64,000 bases of DNA, from positions 6,944,001 through 7,008,000 of the forward strand of contig NZ_CP011533.1 in assembly GCF_001704275.1 (NCBI RefSeq), written 5' to 3'. The notes under the pieces were generated by a model. That model saw only the letters and a list, made by a program, of their open reading frames with translations, did not search any database and had not been told where the DNA came from. Source of the DNA: Streptomyces noursei ATCC 11455 (lineage in GTDB: Bacteria > Actinomycetota > Actinomycetes > Streptomycetales > Streptomycetaceae). Both the position numbers and the translations under genes were made by a program. This document shows positions 27,952 through 36,374 of this stretch, piece after piece (the stretch's first letter is position 1; every line of letters starts with the position of its first letter).

Positions 27952-29445
27952 ATGCCCGCAGACCGCCCCACCATGCCGCCGGTGCGGCTGCACCCCGAAG
28001 CGGAGCTGGCCCGCGACGCGCTGAGCGCCCCGCTGCTGGCCCGGGCCGCCCGGCTCGCGCGCTGGGCCGGGACCGGCGTCCCGGTCGGCGTCGGCGGCGA
28101 GCTGGTCGACCCGTCGCTGGTCGCCGCCACCGAGCACCTGGGGCTGGCCGGCGACGAGGAGGGCCCGGCCTACACCGCCGAGGCGTGGCAGCTGGCGGTC
28201 GACACCGGACTGGTCGAGATCACCGAGGACGAGGACGCCGCTGACGGCGCGGCGGACGTCCCCGACGACGCCGCGGTCGGCACCGCCACCCCCGGCGAGG
28301 AGCTCGCCCTGCTCACCTCCGGCAGCCCCCAGGACGTCCTGGACATCTGGCTCGGCGGTATGGAGACGGTGCTCGCCGACGCGGTCGCCCCGGACCTCTC
28401 CGACATCGCCGAACAGCTCGCCGACGGCGGCGAGCTGGACCTGGACGCCCTGGACTGGGACCCGGAGGAGGAGGCCGAGCTGCTGGACGGCATCCTCGGC
28501 AACCTCTACCTCCTCAGCGCCCTGAACGAGGTCCCCGGCCAGGACGTCCCGCTGCCCGCACTGGCCGCCTCCATGATCGTCCCGGACGACATGGACGAGC
28601 CCACCGACGAGATCCTCGAAGAGGTCTCCGCGGTGATGATGCGGCTCGACGACCAGTTCCGGGTGCTGGAGCCGATCGGACTGGTCGCCTACCGGCCGGT
28701 CGACGAGGCGCTCATCGAGGAGCTGGACGAGGACGGCGACACGGTCAGGGCCGCCGAGCCGCTGGCGGACGAGGACGTCGCCCGGTACGGCATGGTCCGG
28801 CTCACCCCGCTCGGCGTCTGGGCGGTCCGCGCCCGGATGCTGGACGCCGGCGTGGACGCCCCGGCCGTCGGCGACCTCGCCGACCAGAGCGCCGACGCCC
28901 TGCTGGCCGCGCTGCCCGACTACCCCGAGGTGCTGGCCCAGGCGGAGTCCGAGCAGTGGCTGGCCGCCCGCACCCCGCTGGACGCCGCCCGGGACCTGCT
29001 CGCGGCGGCCCGCGGCGACGACGAGTACGGCCCGCTGCGCCGGCTCGCCGCCCAGCAGACCCTCTCGCTGGTCGCCCCCGAGGCCGAGCCGGCGCTGCGC
29101 GAGGTGCTCGACGACCGGTACCTGGGCGGACTGGCCCGGGTCTGGCTCGCCGAGCGCGGGCTGCCCGACATCCCCGAGCCGTCCCAGGACATGGTCTTCT
29201 GGCTGACGGTGGACACCATCGCGGCCCAGCTGGGCGACACCGACGACGCGGCGGCGGCCGAGCTCCGCGAGCTGGTGCAGGCCCTGACCGAGCAGCACAG
29301 CGGGTTCTTCGACGAGGTCTGGCGGGTGGACCACCCGGCCACCGCGGAGGTGCTGGAGGTCATGGGGCAGCTCCACCCGGACAAGAAGGCCGCCAAGGAG
29401 GCACGCAAGGCCGCCTTCAAGGCGCGGTCGCGGCAGTCCGACTGA
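27952..29445 (+). CDS. Acidic hypothetical protein
   Basis: A 497-residue soluble protein with strongly acidic stretches (residues about 80-115, 150-190, 215-260 rich in Asp and Glu) and a basic Lys/Ala tail (DKKAAKEARKAAFKARSR). The middle contains helical Leu/Ala repeats (AARDLLAAARGDDEYGPLRRLAAQQTLSL). No signal peptide, membrane span or known catalytic motif is visible. GAGGAG lies about ten bases before the ATG at 27952. It appears to be a conserved streptomycete protein of unknown role; I do not assign a function. Confidence 0.75.
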   Translation: MPADRPTMPPVRLHPEAELARDALSAPLLARAARLARWAGTGVPVGVGGELVDPSLVAATEHLGLAGDEEGPAYTAEAWQLAVDTGLVEITEDEDAADGAADVPDDAAVGTATPGEELALLTSGSPQDVLDIWLGGMETVLADAVAPDLSDIAEQLADGGELDLDALDWDPEEEAELLDGILGNLYLLSALNEVPGQDVPLPALAASMIVPDDMDEPTDEILEEVSAVMMRLDDQFRVLEPIGLVAYRPVDEALIEELDEDGDTVRAAEPLADEDVARYGMVRLTPLGVWAVRARMLDAGVDAPAVGDLADQSADALLAALPDYPEVLAQAESEQWLAARTPLDAARDLLAAARGDDEYGPLRRLAAQQTLSLVAPEAEPALREVLDDRYLGGLARVWLAERGLPDIPEPSQDMVFWLTVDTIAAQLGDTDDAAAAELRELVQALTEQHSGFFDEVWRVDHPATAEVLEVMGQLHPDKKAAKEARKAAFKARSRQSD

Positions 29446-29506
29446 CCGGGGGCCGGCCGGGGCGCGGCGTCAGCCGCTCCGGCGGAGCCGGTGGTCGCGC
29501 CGGGGC

Positions 29507-30403
29507 TCACTCGCCCGGGGCCGCCGCGGTGATCAAGTAGTAGTCCAGCAACCCCGTCTGATATGCCGTCAGGTATTGCCGGGGCCACTTGTCGCGCAGC
29601 TCCGGCCGCTGCTCCATGTAGCGGTCGTAGGGCTCCCAGACACCGTCGCCGATCGGGGTCACCGCGACGTCCCGCAGCCCGGCCGCGTCGAACGTGGCGG
29701 CCACGTCGTCCACCAGGTGCGGGACGTCCAACCCGTCGGCGTACGGGGGCAGCAGCTCGGGCAGCACCCGGACCGCCTCCGGGACCCGGGCGAAGAACGT
29801 GCTCAGCGCGAACTGGCCGGCCGGGCGGAGCACCCGTACCGCCTCCCGCGCGAAGCCGGCCAGGTCGCGGAAGTGCTGGGCGGCCTCGACGGAGTAGACG
29901 AAGTCGGCGCAGGCGTCCGGCAGCGGCATCCGCTGGGCAGGGCCGAGCACGAACTCCAGCCGGCGGGGGCCGGTGTCCTCGCGGAGCAGTTCGGCGTTGG
30001 CCTCCAGGGCGCGGGCGATCTGGTCCGGATGGGCGTCCAGACCGATCAGCGACCCGAAGTCGAACTCCCGCAGGGCCAGCGCACAGCCCAGCCCGCGCCC
30101 GCAGCCGACCTCCAGGGCGGTGCGGCCGCGCGGCCGGTCGAAGGTGTCCAGCACCAGCCGGTAGAGGTCCTGCTCGCTGCGGACCCGGTCCTCCTCGGTC
30201 AGCGGGCGGTCCGCGAGCTCGGGCAGCCAGGCCCAGTAGCCGAAGTTGATGAAGCCGCCGGCGAACGCGGAGACGGTGCTGAGATCCTCCTCGCCGTAGG
30301 TGGCGGCGACCCGCTCGGGGAGGTCCGGGCGGGCTGCGCCGTCCGGGTGGTCCGGGTGCCCGGGCCGGTCGGGTCCGCCGGCCGGGGGCGGCTGCTGGGT
30401 CAT
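29507..30403 (-). CDS. Class I SAM-dependent methyltransferase
   Basis: A 298-residue methyltransferase. After a Pro/Asp-rich N-terminus, the SAM-binding motif I is LEVGCGRGLGCALA near residue 95, motif II is an acidic residue in LIGLDAHPDQI, and the post-I/III region is DFVYSVEAAQHFRDLAGFAREAVRVLRPAGQFALST. The FGYWAWLPE segment before motif I resembles sugar- or natural-product O-methyltransferases. A GAGGAG stands before the ATG at 30403. The substrate is unknown and no biosynthetic cluster surrounds it. Confidence 0.85.
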   Translation of the reverse strand: MTQQPPPAGGPDRPGHPDHPDGAARPDLPERVAATYGEEDLSTVSAFAGGFINFGYWAWLPELADRPLTEEDRVRSEQDLYRLVLDTFDRPRGRTALEVGCGRGLGCALALREFDFGSLIGLDAHPDQIARALEANAELLREDTGPRRLEFVLGPAQRMPLPDACADFVYSVEAAQHFRDLAGFAREAVRVLRPAGQFALSTFFARVPEAVRVLPELLPPYADGLDVPHLVDDVAATFDAAGLRDVAVTPIGDGVWEPYDRYMEQRPELRDKWPRQYLTAYQTGLLDYYLITAAAPGE

Positions 30404-30581
30404 CGGACGCTCCTCGTCGTAAGCCGTGGGGGAGGGGGCCGACGTCGGGCGTGCGCGGAGGGTGGGGGGAGGGCGGGCGCGACGGTACCGACGACACAAT
30501 TCTCGGTCCTCGACGGCTCCCGCACCAGGGCGGGACACCCGCTCGCCGCGATGCCCATCGGCCGGGGCCGGCCGGTGGGGC

Positions 30582-30608
30582 GGGTGCGGGACGGGCGGCC
30601 CCGCACCC
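30582..30608 (-). terminator. Terminator after the TerD gene
   Basis: Perfect nine-base arms (30582-30590 and 30600-30608) with a nine-base loop, 14 bases beyond the TerD stop on the minus strand. Confidence 0.75.
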
Positions 30609-30622
30609 ACCACGGGCGCGGG

Positions 30623-31879
30623 CTACAGCGCGGCGGCCGCGGGCTTGACCATGCCGCGCACCGTGCGGGCGTCGACGAAGTCGCCCAGCGCGGTCATCTC
30701 CCACTCGCCGGAGTACTGCCGGATCAGCTTGGCCATCAGCACGCCGGTGCGCGGCTCGGCGCCGGTCAGGTCGAAGCGGACCAGCTCCTCGCCGGTCTGC
30801 GCGTCGGTCAGCCGGCAGTACGCCTTGGTGACGTCGGAGAACTTCTGGCCGGAGAAGGAGTTGACGACGAAGACCAGGCCGGTGACCTCCGGGGGGATCC
30901 CGCCGAGGTGGACGGTGATCGCCTCGTCGTCCCCGTCGCCGTCGCCGGTGAGGTTGTCGCCGGAGTGCTGGATCGCCGCGTCGAGGATCCTGAGCTTGCC
31001 GAAGTAGCAGGCGTCGATCTTGCCGCGGTCCGGGCCGTAGGCGATCACCGAGGCGTCCAGGTCGATGCTCCGGCCGCGGCGGGCGGGCTCCCAGCCCAGG
31101 CCCATCCGGACCGAGGTGAGCAGCGGGCGGCCGCCCTTGACCAGGGAGACGGTTTGGTTCTTCCGGAGGCTGACCCGGCCCTTGTCGAGGTTGACCTTGC
31201 CGGCGGCCGGCGGGACCGGCGCGGCGGGCTCGCCGGGGGCCGGCGGCGGGGCGACCGGGGCGGGGGCGCCGACGGGCGGTGCCCACTGCTCCGGCGGGAC
31301 GGGCGCCGGGGGCGCCTGCGGGGCCGGGGGCGTCGGCGGGGTCCGGGGGGCCGGAGGCGCCTGGGGCGCGGGTGGGGCGGCCGGCTCCTCCACGCTCACG
31401 CCGAAGTCGGTGGCGATGCCGGCGAGGCCGTCCGCATACCCCTGGCCGACCGCGCGGACCTTCCAGCCGCCGCCGCGGCGGTAGATCTCCACCACGACCA
31501 GCGCGGTCTCCGCGCCCAGCCGCGGCGGGGTGAAGGCGGCCAGCACGCCGCCGCCGTCGGCGTCGCGGACCGTGCCGGTCGGCTCGGTGCCGGCGAAGGT
31601 CGCGCCGGGCGCGTCCAGGCTCGCGGTGACCACGACCTTGTCGATGTCCGCGGGCACCGCGGCGGTGTCCACCGTGATGGTGTCGCCGTCCGGCGCCGAG
31701 CGGTGGCTCACCCCGGGCCCCGCGGGCTGGTTGTAGAACACGAAGTCGTCGTCGGAGCGCACCTTGCCGCCGGCCGTCAGCAGCAGGCCCGAGACGTCCA
31801 GCCGCACGGGGGCGGTGACGGTCACCGCCACCCGCGCGGCGGTGAGCGGGAGGTTCGAGCCAGGAGTCATTGCGGTCAT
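30623..31879 (-). CDS. Two-domain TerD-family (tellurium resistance/stress) protein
   Basis: A 418-residue protein with two TerD domains. Domain 1 (about residues 5-170) has DVSGLLLTAGGKVRSDDDFVFYNQP and ALVVVEIYRRGGGWKVRAVGQGYADGL. Domain 2 (about 245-415) has VSLRKNQTVSLV, RGRSIDLDASVIAY, HSGDNLTGDGDGDDEAITVHL and FVVNSFSGQKFSDV, the last two covering the calcium-binding acidic residues and the usual family signature. A 65-residue Pro/Ala linker (repeats of APPAP) separates them. Start taken at 31879; 31870 is also possible. TerD proteins form membrane-associated stress complexes with metal ions; no other ter gene is next to it. Confidence 0.9.
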   Translation of the reverse strand: MTAMTPGSNLPLTAARVAVTVTAPVRLDVSGLLLTAGGKVRSDDDFVFYNQPAGPGVSHRSAPDGDTITVDTAAVPADIDKVVVTASLDAPGATFAGTEPTGTVRDADGGGVLAAFTPPRLGAETALVVVEIYRRGGGWKVRAVGQGYADGLAGIATDFGVSVEEPAAPPAPQAPPAPRTPPTPPAPQAPPAPVPPEQWAPPVGAPAPVAPPPAPGEPAAPVPPAAGKVNLDKGRVSLRKNQTVSLVKGGRPLLTSVRMGLGWEPARRGRSIDLDASVIAYGPDRGKIDACYFGKLRILDAAIQHSGDNLTGDGDGDDEAITVHLGGIPPEVTGLVFVVNSFSGQKFSDVTKAYCRLTDAQTGEELVRFDLTGAEPRTGVLMAKLIRQYSGEWEMTALGDFVDARTVRGMVKPAAAAL

Positions 31880-31921
31880 GCCAGCCCTAACGGTCAGCGG
31901 GCGTACGCGGTTCCCCGCGGG

Positions 31922-31949
31922 GGCCGCCCCCAAGCCGGTCGGGGCGGCC
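31922..31949 (-). terminator. Terminator after the GlsB-family gene
   Basis: Perfect nine-base arms (31922-31930 and 31941-31949) with a ten-base loop, just after the stop of the GlsB-family gene on the minus strand. Confidence 0.7.
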
Positions 31950-31960
31950 GTCCCCGCCGG

Positions 31961-32233
31961 TCAGCGTCGGGCCCGGGAGTTGCCGAAGAGCAGCCGGTAG
32001 GCGATCAGCAGGACCAGGGCGCCGGCCACCGCGGCGATCCACATGGCCGGGTCGTAGAAGTCCTTGGGTATCGGGCGGTGCAGGATGCGGGTGGAGAGCC
32101 AGCCGCCGATGAAGGAGCCGGCGATGCCGATCAGGGTGGTGCCGACGAGGCCGCCCGGGTCCCGCCCCGGCAGCAGGACCTTGGCGATCACGCCCGCGAT
32201 CAGGCCCAGGACGAGCCAGCTGACGATGCCCAT
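31961..32233 (-). CDS. GlsB/YeaQ/YmgE-family stress membrane protein
   Basis: A 90-residue membrane protein with three hydrophobic segments (WLVLGLIAGVIAKVLL, LVGTTLIGIAGSFIGGWL, MWIAAVAGALVLLIAYRLL). The GxxPGGxxGTxxxGxxGxxxGGWL pattern (residues about 23-46) defines the transglycosylase-associated/GlsB family, often induced by general stress. GAGGTAAC lies before the ATG at 32233. It is closed by a hairpin. Confidence 0.92.
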   Translation of the reverse strand: MGIVSWLVLGLIAGVIAKVLLPGRDPGGLVGTTLIGIAGSFIGGWLSTRILHRPIPKDFYDPAMWIAAVAGALVLLIAYRLLFGNSRARR

Positions 32234-32266
32234 GGTGTGTTACCTCGTTCTCGCGTGGTGTGCTTG

Positions 32267-32297
32267 CGCCTGCCGGAACGCGGGGTGCCGGCAGGCG
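32267..32297 (-). terminator. Terminator after udh
   Basis: Perfect ten-base arms (32267-32276 and 32288-32297) with an eleven-base loop, 70 bases beyond the uronate dehydrogenase stop and upstream of the GlsB-family gene. Confidence 0.7.
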
Positions 32298-32366
32298 TCG
32301 TGCCCTCAAGGACGCCGGGGGGCGGGGACGAGGTTCCGTAGGGTGGTGGATCATCCGGAATCGCGG

Positions 32367-33176
32367 TCAGTGCTGCCACATGGGAGGGTTCGTGCAGAAA
32401 GCTCCGCCGAGGTGCGCGTGTTCGGGGTCGTCCGGATCGAGCTCCCCCTGCGCGGCGAGGAGTTGCGCGGCGTACGGCTCGGAGTCGTCCTGCGGGTCGT
32501 AGCCGAGGGCGCGGGCGGTCGTCAGGTCCCACCACAGCCGGGTGTTGGCGGAGGAGGCGTAGGCGACGGTGTGGCCGACGTGTTCGGCGGTGAGCGCGGC
32601 GTGCAGCAGCCGGGCGCAGTCCGCCGGGCTCAGCCAGATGGAGAGCATCCGCACGGTGGTCGGCTCCGGGAAGCACGAGCCGATGCGCAGTGACACGGTC
32701 TCGATGCCGTGCCGGTCCCAGTAGAGGGCGGCGAGGTCCTCGCCGAAGCCCTTGGAGAGGCCGTAGAAGGTGTCCGGGCGGTGCGGGGTGTCGGCCGGGA
32801 TGGCCGCGGAGCCGTCCGGCGGGCGCGGGGTGAAGCCGACGGCGTGGTTGGAGGAGGCGAAGACCACCCGGCGCACGCCCGCCTCGCGGGCCGCCTCGTA
32901 GAGCCGGTAGGTGCCCTCGATGTTGGCCCGCAGGATCTTCTCGAACGACGACTCCAGGGAGATGCCGGCGAGATGGACGATCGCGTCGACCCCGTGGACC
33001 GCCGCGCGCAGCGCCTCGGTGTCGGCCAACTCCGCGGTGACGGCGTCTGGTTCGCCCTCGACCGGCCGCTGGTCGAACAGCCGCAGCCGGTAGCCGTACG
33101 GCGGCAGTAGTGCGCGCATCAGGGTGCCGACTCCGCCGGCGGCGCCGGTGAGCAGGACGGTGCGGGGTGCGGTCAT
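32367..33176 (-). CDS. udh: Uronate dehydrogenase (NAD+)
   Basis: Oxidises galacturonate or glucuronate to the aldarolactone, the first step of the oxidative hexuronate pathway. The 269-residue short-chain dehydrogenase has the NAD motif TGAAGGVG (residues 10-17), IVHLAGISLE near residue 66, VVFASSNHAVGF near residue 104, and the catalytic Tyr138 and Lys142 in FYGLSKGFGED. RIGSCFPEP and MLSIWLS near residue 165 match characterised uronate dehydrogenases. GGAGGAG supports the ATG at 33176. It diverges from kdgD, which handles a later pathway intermediate. Confidence 0.9.
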   Translation of the reverse strand: MTAPRTVLLTGAAGGVGTLMRALLPPYGYRLRLFDQRPVEGEPDAVTAELADTEALRAAVHGVDAIVHLAGISLESSFEKILRANIEGTYRLYEAAREAGVRRVVFASSNHAVGFTPRPPDGSAAIPADTPHRPDTFYGLSKGFGEDLAALYWDRHGIETVSLRIGSCFPEPTTVRMLSIWLSPADCARLLHAALTAEHVGHTVAYASSANTRLWWDLTTARALGYDPQDDSEPYAAQLLAAQGELDPDDPEHAHLGGAFCTNPPMWQH

Positions 33177-33281
33177 GGGCGGAACTCCTCCGACTGGTCG
33201 TGCGGCCGTATGCATGGACCAGGTTCATATGGATGGACGAGGTGGATGGAGGGACACGCTAGGGAGCACCCTCCGGGCCGG

Positions 33282-33418
33282 TCAAGACGCTTGATCGGGC
33301 AGTCAAATCGGCTTGTGCGGCACGGGATGGGGACCCTTGACCCGCCCGGGCGGCTGCAATACCGTGACGACGTTCAGAAATGTAGACGTCGATCAGAAAC
33401 GTAATCGACCGGAAACGT
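33282..33418. promoter_or_regulatory. udh-kdgD control region with inverted and direct repeats
   Basis: The 278-base divergent gap holds several repeats. TCAAG-ACG-CTTGA is a perfect palindrome at 33282-33294. TCGAT and ATCGA form an inverted pair (33389-33393 and 33404-33408). A repeated decamer occurs as TCAGAAATGT (33374), TCAGAAACGT (33393) and CCGGAAACGT (33409), just upstream of the kdgD GTG. These are candidate operators for a sugar-acid regulator; which protein binds is not known. Confidence 0.4.
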
Positions 33419-33454
33419 CTGCGGGAACGCGTCCGCGCACGCCAGGGAGAGCCC

Positions 33455-34432
33455 GTGACCGCACACCCTCCGCCGGCCACCGCCGGGCACCACCAGCTCG
33501 CCGACCGCCTCGACGGACCGCTGTTCTTCCCGGTGACCGCGTACGCGCCGGACGGCGCACTGGACCTGGACGCCTTCCGGGCGCATCTGCGCGGCGGCAT
33601 CGACGCCGGCGCGGGCGCCGTCTTCGCCTGCTGCGGCACCGGCGAGTTCCACGCCCTGACCCCCGGGGAGTACGCCGCCTGCGTCGCCGCGGCCGTCGCG
33701 GAGGCCGCCGGCCGGGTCCCGGTCCTCGCCGGCACCGGCTACGGCACCGCGCTCGCCGCCCACTTCGCCCGCCTCGCGCACACCGCCGGCGCCGATGGGC
33801 TGCTGGCCATGCCGCCGTACCTCGTCCGGGCCGACCAGCCCGGCCTGCTCCGCCACTACACCGAACTCGCCGCCGCCACCCCGCTCCCGGTCATCGTCTA
33901 CCAGCGCGACAACGCCGTCTTCACGCCGGACACCGTCGCCGCCCTGGCCCGCACTCCCGGCGTCATCGGCCTCAAGGACGGCCTGGGCGACCTGGAACTG
34001 CTCCAGCGCATCATCAGCGCGGTCCGCACCGACGCCCCCGGCCGGCCGTTCCTCTACTTCAACGGCCTGCCCACCGCCGAACTCACCGGCGCCGCCTACC
34101 GGGGCCTGGGCGTCCACCTCTACTCCTCGGCCGTGTTCGCCTTCGCCCCCGAGATCGCGCTCGCCTTCCACCGGGCGCTGGCCGACGGCGACGACGCCAC
34201 CGCCACCCGGCTGCTGGACGGCTTCTACCGGCCGCTGGTGGAGCTCCGCAACGAGGGCTGCGGCTACGCCGTCGCGCTGGTCAAGGCCGGTGTGGGGCTG
34301 CGCGGCGGGCCGGCCGTCGGCGGGGTGCGGCCACCGCTCAGCGACCCCGCACCGGCGCACGTCGAGCGCCTGTCGCACCTGCTCGACCACGGTCTGGCGC
34401 TGGCCGCGGCCGCCCCCGGGAGCGGCGCCTGA
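33455..34432 (+). CDS. kdgD: 5-dehydro-4-deoxyglucarate dehydratase (KdgD)
   Basis: Dehydrates and decarboxylates 5-keto-4-deoxyglucarate to alpha-ketoglutarate semialdehyde. The 325-residue protein belongs to the DHDPS/NAL family: GPLFFPVTAY near residue 21, the GTGEFHALT loop near residue 61, Tyr149 in VIVYQRDNAVF and the Schiff-base Lys174 in GVIGLKDGLGD. The GTGEF and YQRDNAVF variants are characteristic of KdgD rather than DapA. CAGGGAGA precedes the GTG at 33455. Its product is the substrate of the aldehyde dehydrogenase encoded at 38131. Confidence 0.92.
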   Translation: MTAHPPPATAGHHQLADRLDGPLFFPVTAYAPDGALDLDAFRAHLRGGIDAGAGAVFACCGTGEFHALTPGEYAACVAAAVAEAAGRVPVLAGTGYGTALAAHFARLAHTAGADGLLAMPPYLVRADQPGLLRHYTELAAATPLPVIVYQRDNAVFTPDTVAALARTPGVIGLKDGLGDLELLQRIISAVRTDAPGRPFLYFNGLPTAELTGAAYRGLGVHLYSSAVFAFAPEIALAFHRALADGDDATATRLLDGFYRPLVELRNEGCGYAVALVKAGVGLRGGPAVGGVRPPLSDPAPAHVERLSHLLDHGLALAAAAPGSGA

Positions 34433-35694
34433 TGCGCACCGCGGCCTTCCTCTACCCCTGGGACGTGGTCGGCGACCCGGACGCCCCCGCCCGCCTCGCC
34501 GAACTGGGCCTCGCGCAGGTCACACTGGCCGCCGCCTACCACTCCACCCGCGCCCTCACCCCGCGCCACCCCCACCACCGCATCGTCACCGCCCGGCACT
34601 CCGCGGTCCTCTACCCGCCCGACCCGGACCGCTGGGCGGGCCGCCGACTGCGCCCGTACGCCCAGGACTGGATCGCGGACCCGGACCCCTTCGGCACCGC
34701 CGCGCGGGCGCTGACCGCGGCCGGCCTGGAGGTGCACAGCTGGGTCGTGCTGGCCCACAACTCCCGTCTGGGCGCGGACCATCCCGCCTCGGTCGTCCGC
34801 AACGTCTACGGCGACCGCTATCCGTGGGCGCCCTGCATCGCCCGCCCCGAGGTGCGCGACCACCTCGTCCACCTGGCCGCCGAGGCCGCCGTCCGGCCCG
34901 GCGCCCGGGGCGTGGAGCTGGAGTCCTGCGGCTGGTACGGGCTGGCGCACCTGCACGGCCACGACAAGATCGGCGGGGTCGGCCTGGGCGGCGTCGCGGA
35001 GTACCTGATGTCGCTGTGCTGCTGCCCGGTGTGCCTCGCCGGCTATGCCGAACTCGGGCTGGGCGAAGGGGAGTTGCGGGCGCGGGTGCGGCGGGCGCTG
35101 GAGCCGGTGTGGGCCGGGGCGGCGCTCCCGGACGGCGGCGGCCGGGCGGGGGAGTGGGCCGCCGTCGAGGAACTGCTGGGCCCGGAGCCGGCGGGCGCGG
35201 TGCGTGCCTGGCGGGACCGGGCGGCGGACGAGCTGCGGCGCGCGGTGGTGGGCGCCGTGCGGGACGCCGCGGCCCGGGCGCCGGTGGACGGCTTCCGGGT
35301 GCTGCTGCACGCCGATCCCGCCCCGCACCGCTGCGGGGCCAACCCGGGCGTGGCCCCGGCGGCCGCCCTGGCCTGCGCGGACGGGGTGGTGGTGCCCTGC
35401 ACCGGGGACGCCGCGGCGCGGGCCGAGGCGCTGCGCCCGTTCGCGGAGCGCCCCGCGGGCGCGACCGTGGCCGCCAACCTCACCGTGGTCGCCGGGATGG
35501 GCGGCCGCCCCGACCGCCTCGCCGCCGACGCCGCGCACGCCGCCTCGCTCGGCGCGGACGAACTGCGGCTCTACCACGCGGGGTTGGCGGGACCGGCGGA
35601 CCTGGTGGCGGTACGGGGCGCGCTGCGGGCGCTGAACCGGTCGGCCGGCGGCCGGGCCCAGGGCAGTGGCGCGGAGCCCGCATCCCGTGCCTGA
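34432..35694 (+). CDS. Uncharacterised protein coupled to kdgD
   Basis: A 420-residue soluble protein whose ATG overlaps the kdgD stop by one base (TGATG). No known domain is recognised. The strand/helix pattern and motifs such as FLYPWDVVGD (6-15), HSWVVLAHNSRLG (102-114), GVELESCGWYGLAHLHGHDK (160-179) and FRVLLHADPAPHR suggest a TIM-barrel hydrolase-like fold. A cysteine cluster CCCPVC sits at 196-201. Position suggests a role in sugar-acid breakdown or in sensing it, but this is only context. The last 124 bases overlap the sortase gene on the other strand. Confidence 0.75.
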   Translation: MRTAAFLYPWDVVGDPDAPARLAELGLAQVTLAAAYHSTRALTPRHPHHRIVTARHSAVLYPPDPDRWAGRRLRPYAQDWIADPDPFGTAARALTAAGLEVHSWVVLAHNSRLGADHPASVVRNVYGDRYPWAPCIARPEVRDHLVHLAAEAAVRPGARGVELESCGWYGLAHLHGHDKIGGVGLGGVAEYLMSLCCCPVCLAGYAELGLGEGELRARVRRALEPVWAGAALPDGGGRAGEWAAVEELLGPEPAGAVRAWRDRAADELRRAVVGAVRDAAARAPVDGFRVLLHADPAPHRCGANPGVAPAAALACADGVVVPCTGDAAARAEALRPFAERPAGATVAANLTVVAGMGGRPDRLAADAAHAASLGADELRLYHAGLAGPADLVAVRGALRALNRSAGGRAQGSGAEPASRA

Positions 35695-36374
35695 CTGTCC
35701 GTCAGGTGGGCGAAGGCCACGACGTTGCCCAGGTACTCCTGCCGGGTCCGGCTGAAGCCGCCGCCGCAGGTGATCAGGCGGAGCTCGGGCCGGCGGGCCT
35801 CGCCGTAGACCTTCTCGTCGGGGAAGTGCCGGCCGTCGTAGACCTCCACCGCATCGACGGTGAACACCGCGATCCGGCCGTCGGCGCGCAGGATCCGCAC
35901 GGTGTGCCCCTTCTTCAGGGCGCCCAGGCGGTAGAACACCGCGGGGCCCGCGCGGGTGTCCACATGGCCGGCGACCAGGGCGGTGCCGGTGGCGCCGGGC
36001 GGGGTGCCGTCCGCGTACCAGCCCGCCAGGTTCCGGTCGCCCTCCGGCGGCGGGGCGAGGCTGCCGTCCGCGGCCAGCCCCAGCCGGGTCAGCGGCGCGT
36101 CGATGCCCAGGGATGGCACCGCCACCCGGAGCGGCTCGGCGGCCGGCAGCGGTGGCGCGGCCCGCTCGGTGGCCGCCTCGCCGCCCGGCGGTCGGGCGGT
36201 GAACCCCTGCGCGACGGACGGTTGGGGCGGCGCGGTGTCCCGGCTGCCGTTGACGATCAGCCAAACGCCGGTGCCGCACGCGGCGGCGGTGACGGCGGCC
36301 GCCACCGCACCGGCCGGCCGGGCCCAGGCCCGGCGCCGGCCGGCCCGCCGCGCGCGGAGCGGGGCCCGGATCAG
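35571..36374 (-). CDS. Class F sortase
   Basis: A 267-residue membrane-anchored transpeptidase. A basic N-terminus (RAPLRARRAGRRRAWARP) precedes a span at about 21-42. The catalytic domain follows: His137 in ALVAGHVDT, Cys203 in LRLITCGGGF and Arg209 or Arg211 just after, the sortase triad. The 45 residues after FAHLTD are a non-family tail lying over the 3' end of the opposite gene. No ATG, GTG or TTG gives a basic n-region; the best start is a CTG at 36374 overlapping the upstream stop (CTGA). A GTG inside the membrane span is the alternative. Confidence 0.85.
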   Translation of the reverse strand: MIRAPLRARRAGRRRAWARPAGAVAAAVTAAACGTGVWLIVNGSRDTAPPQPSVAQGFTARPPGGEAATERAAPPLPAAEPLRVAVPSLGIDAPLTRLGLAADGSLAPPPEGDRNLAGWYADGTPPGATGTALVAGHVDTRAGPAVFYRLGALKKGHTVRILRADGRIAVFTVDAVEVYDGRHFPDEKVYGEARRPELRLITCGGGFSRTRQEYLGNVVAFAHLTDSQARDAGSAPLPWARPPADRFSARSAPRTATRSAGPANPAW

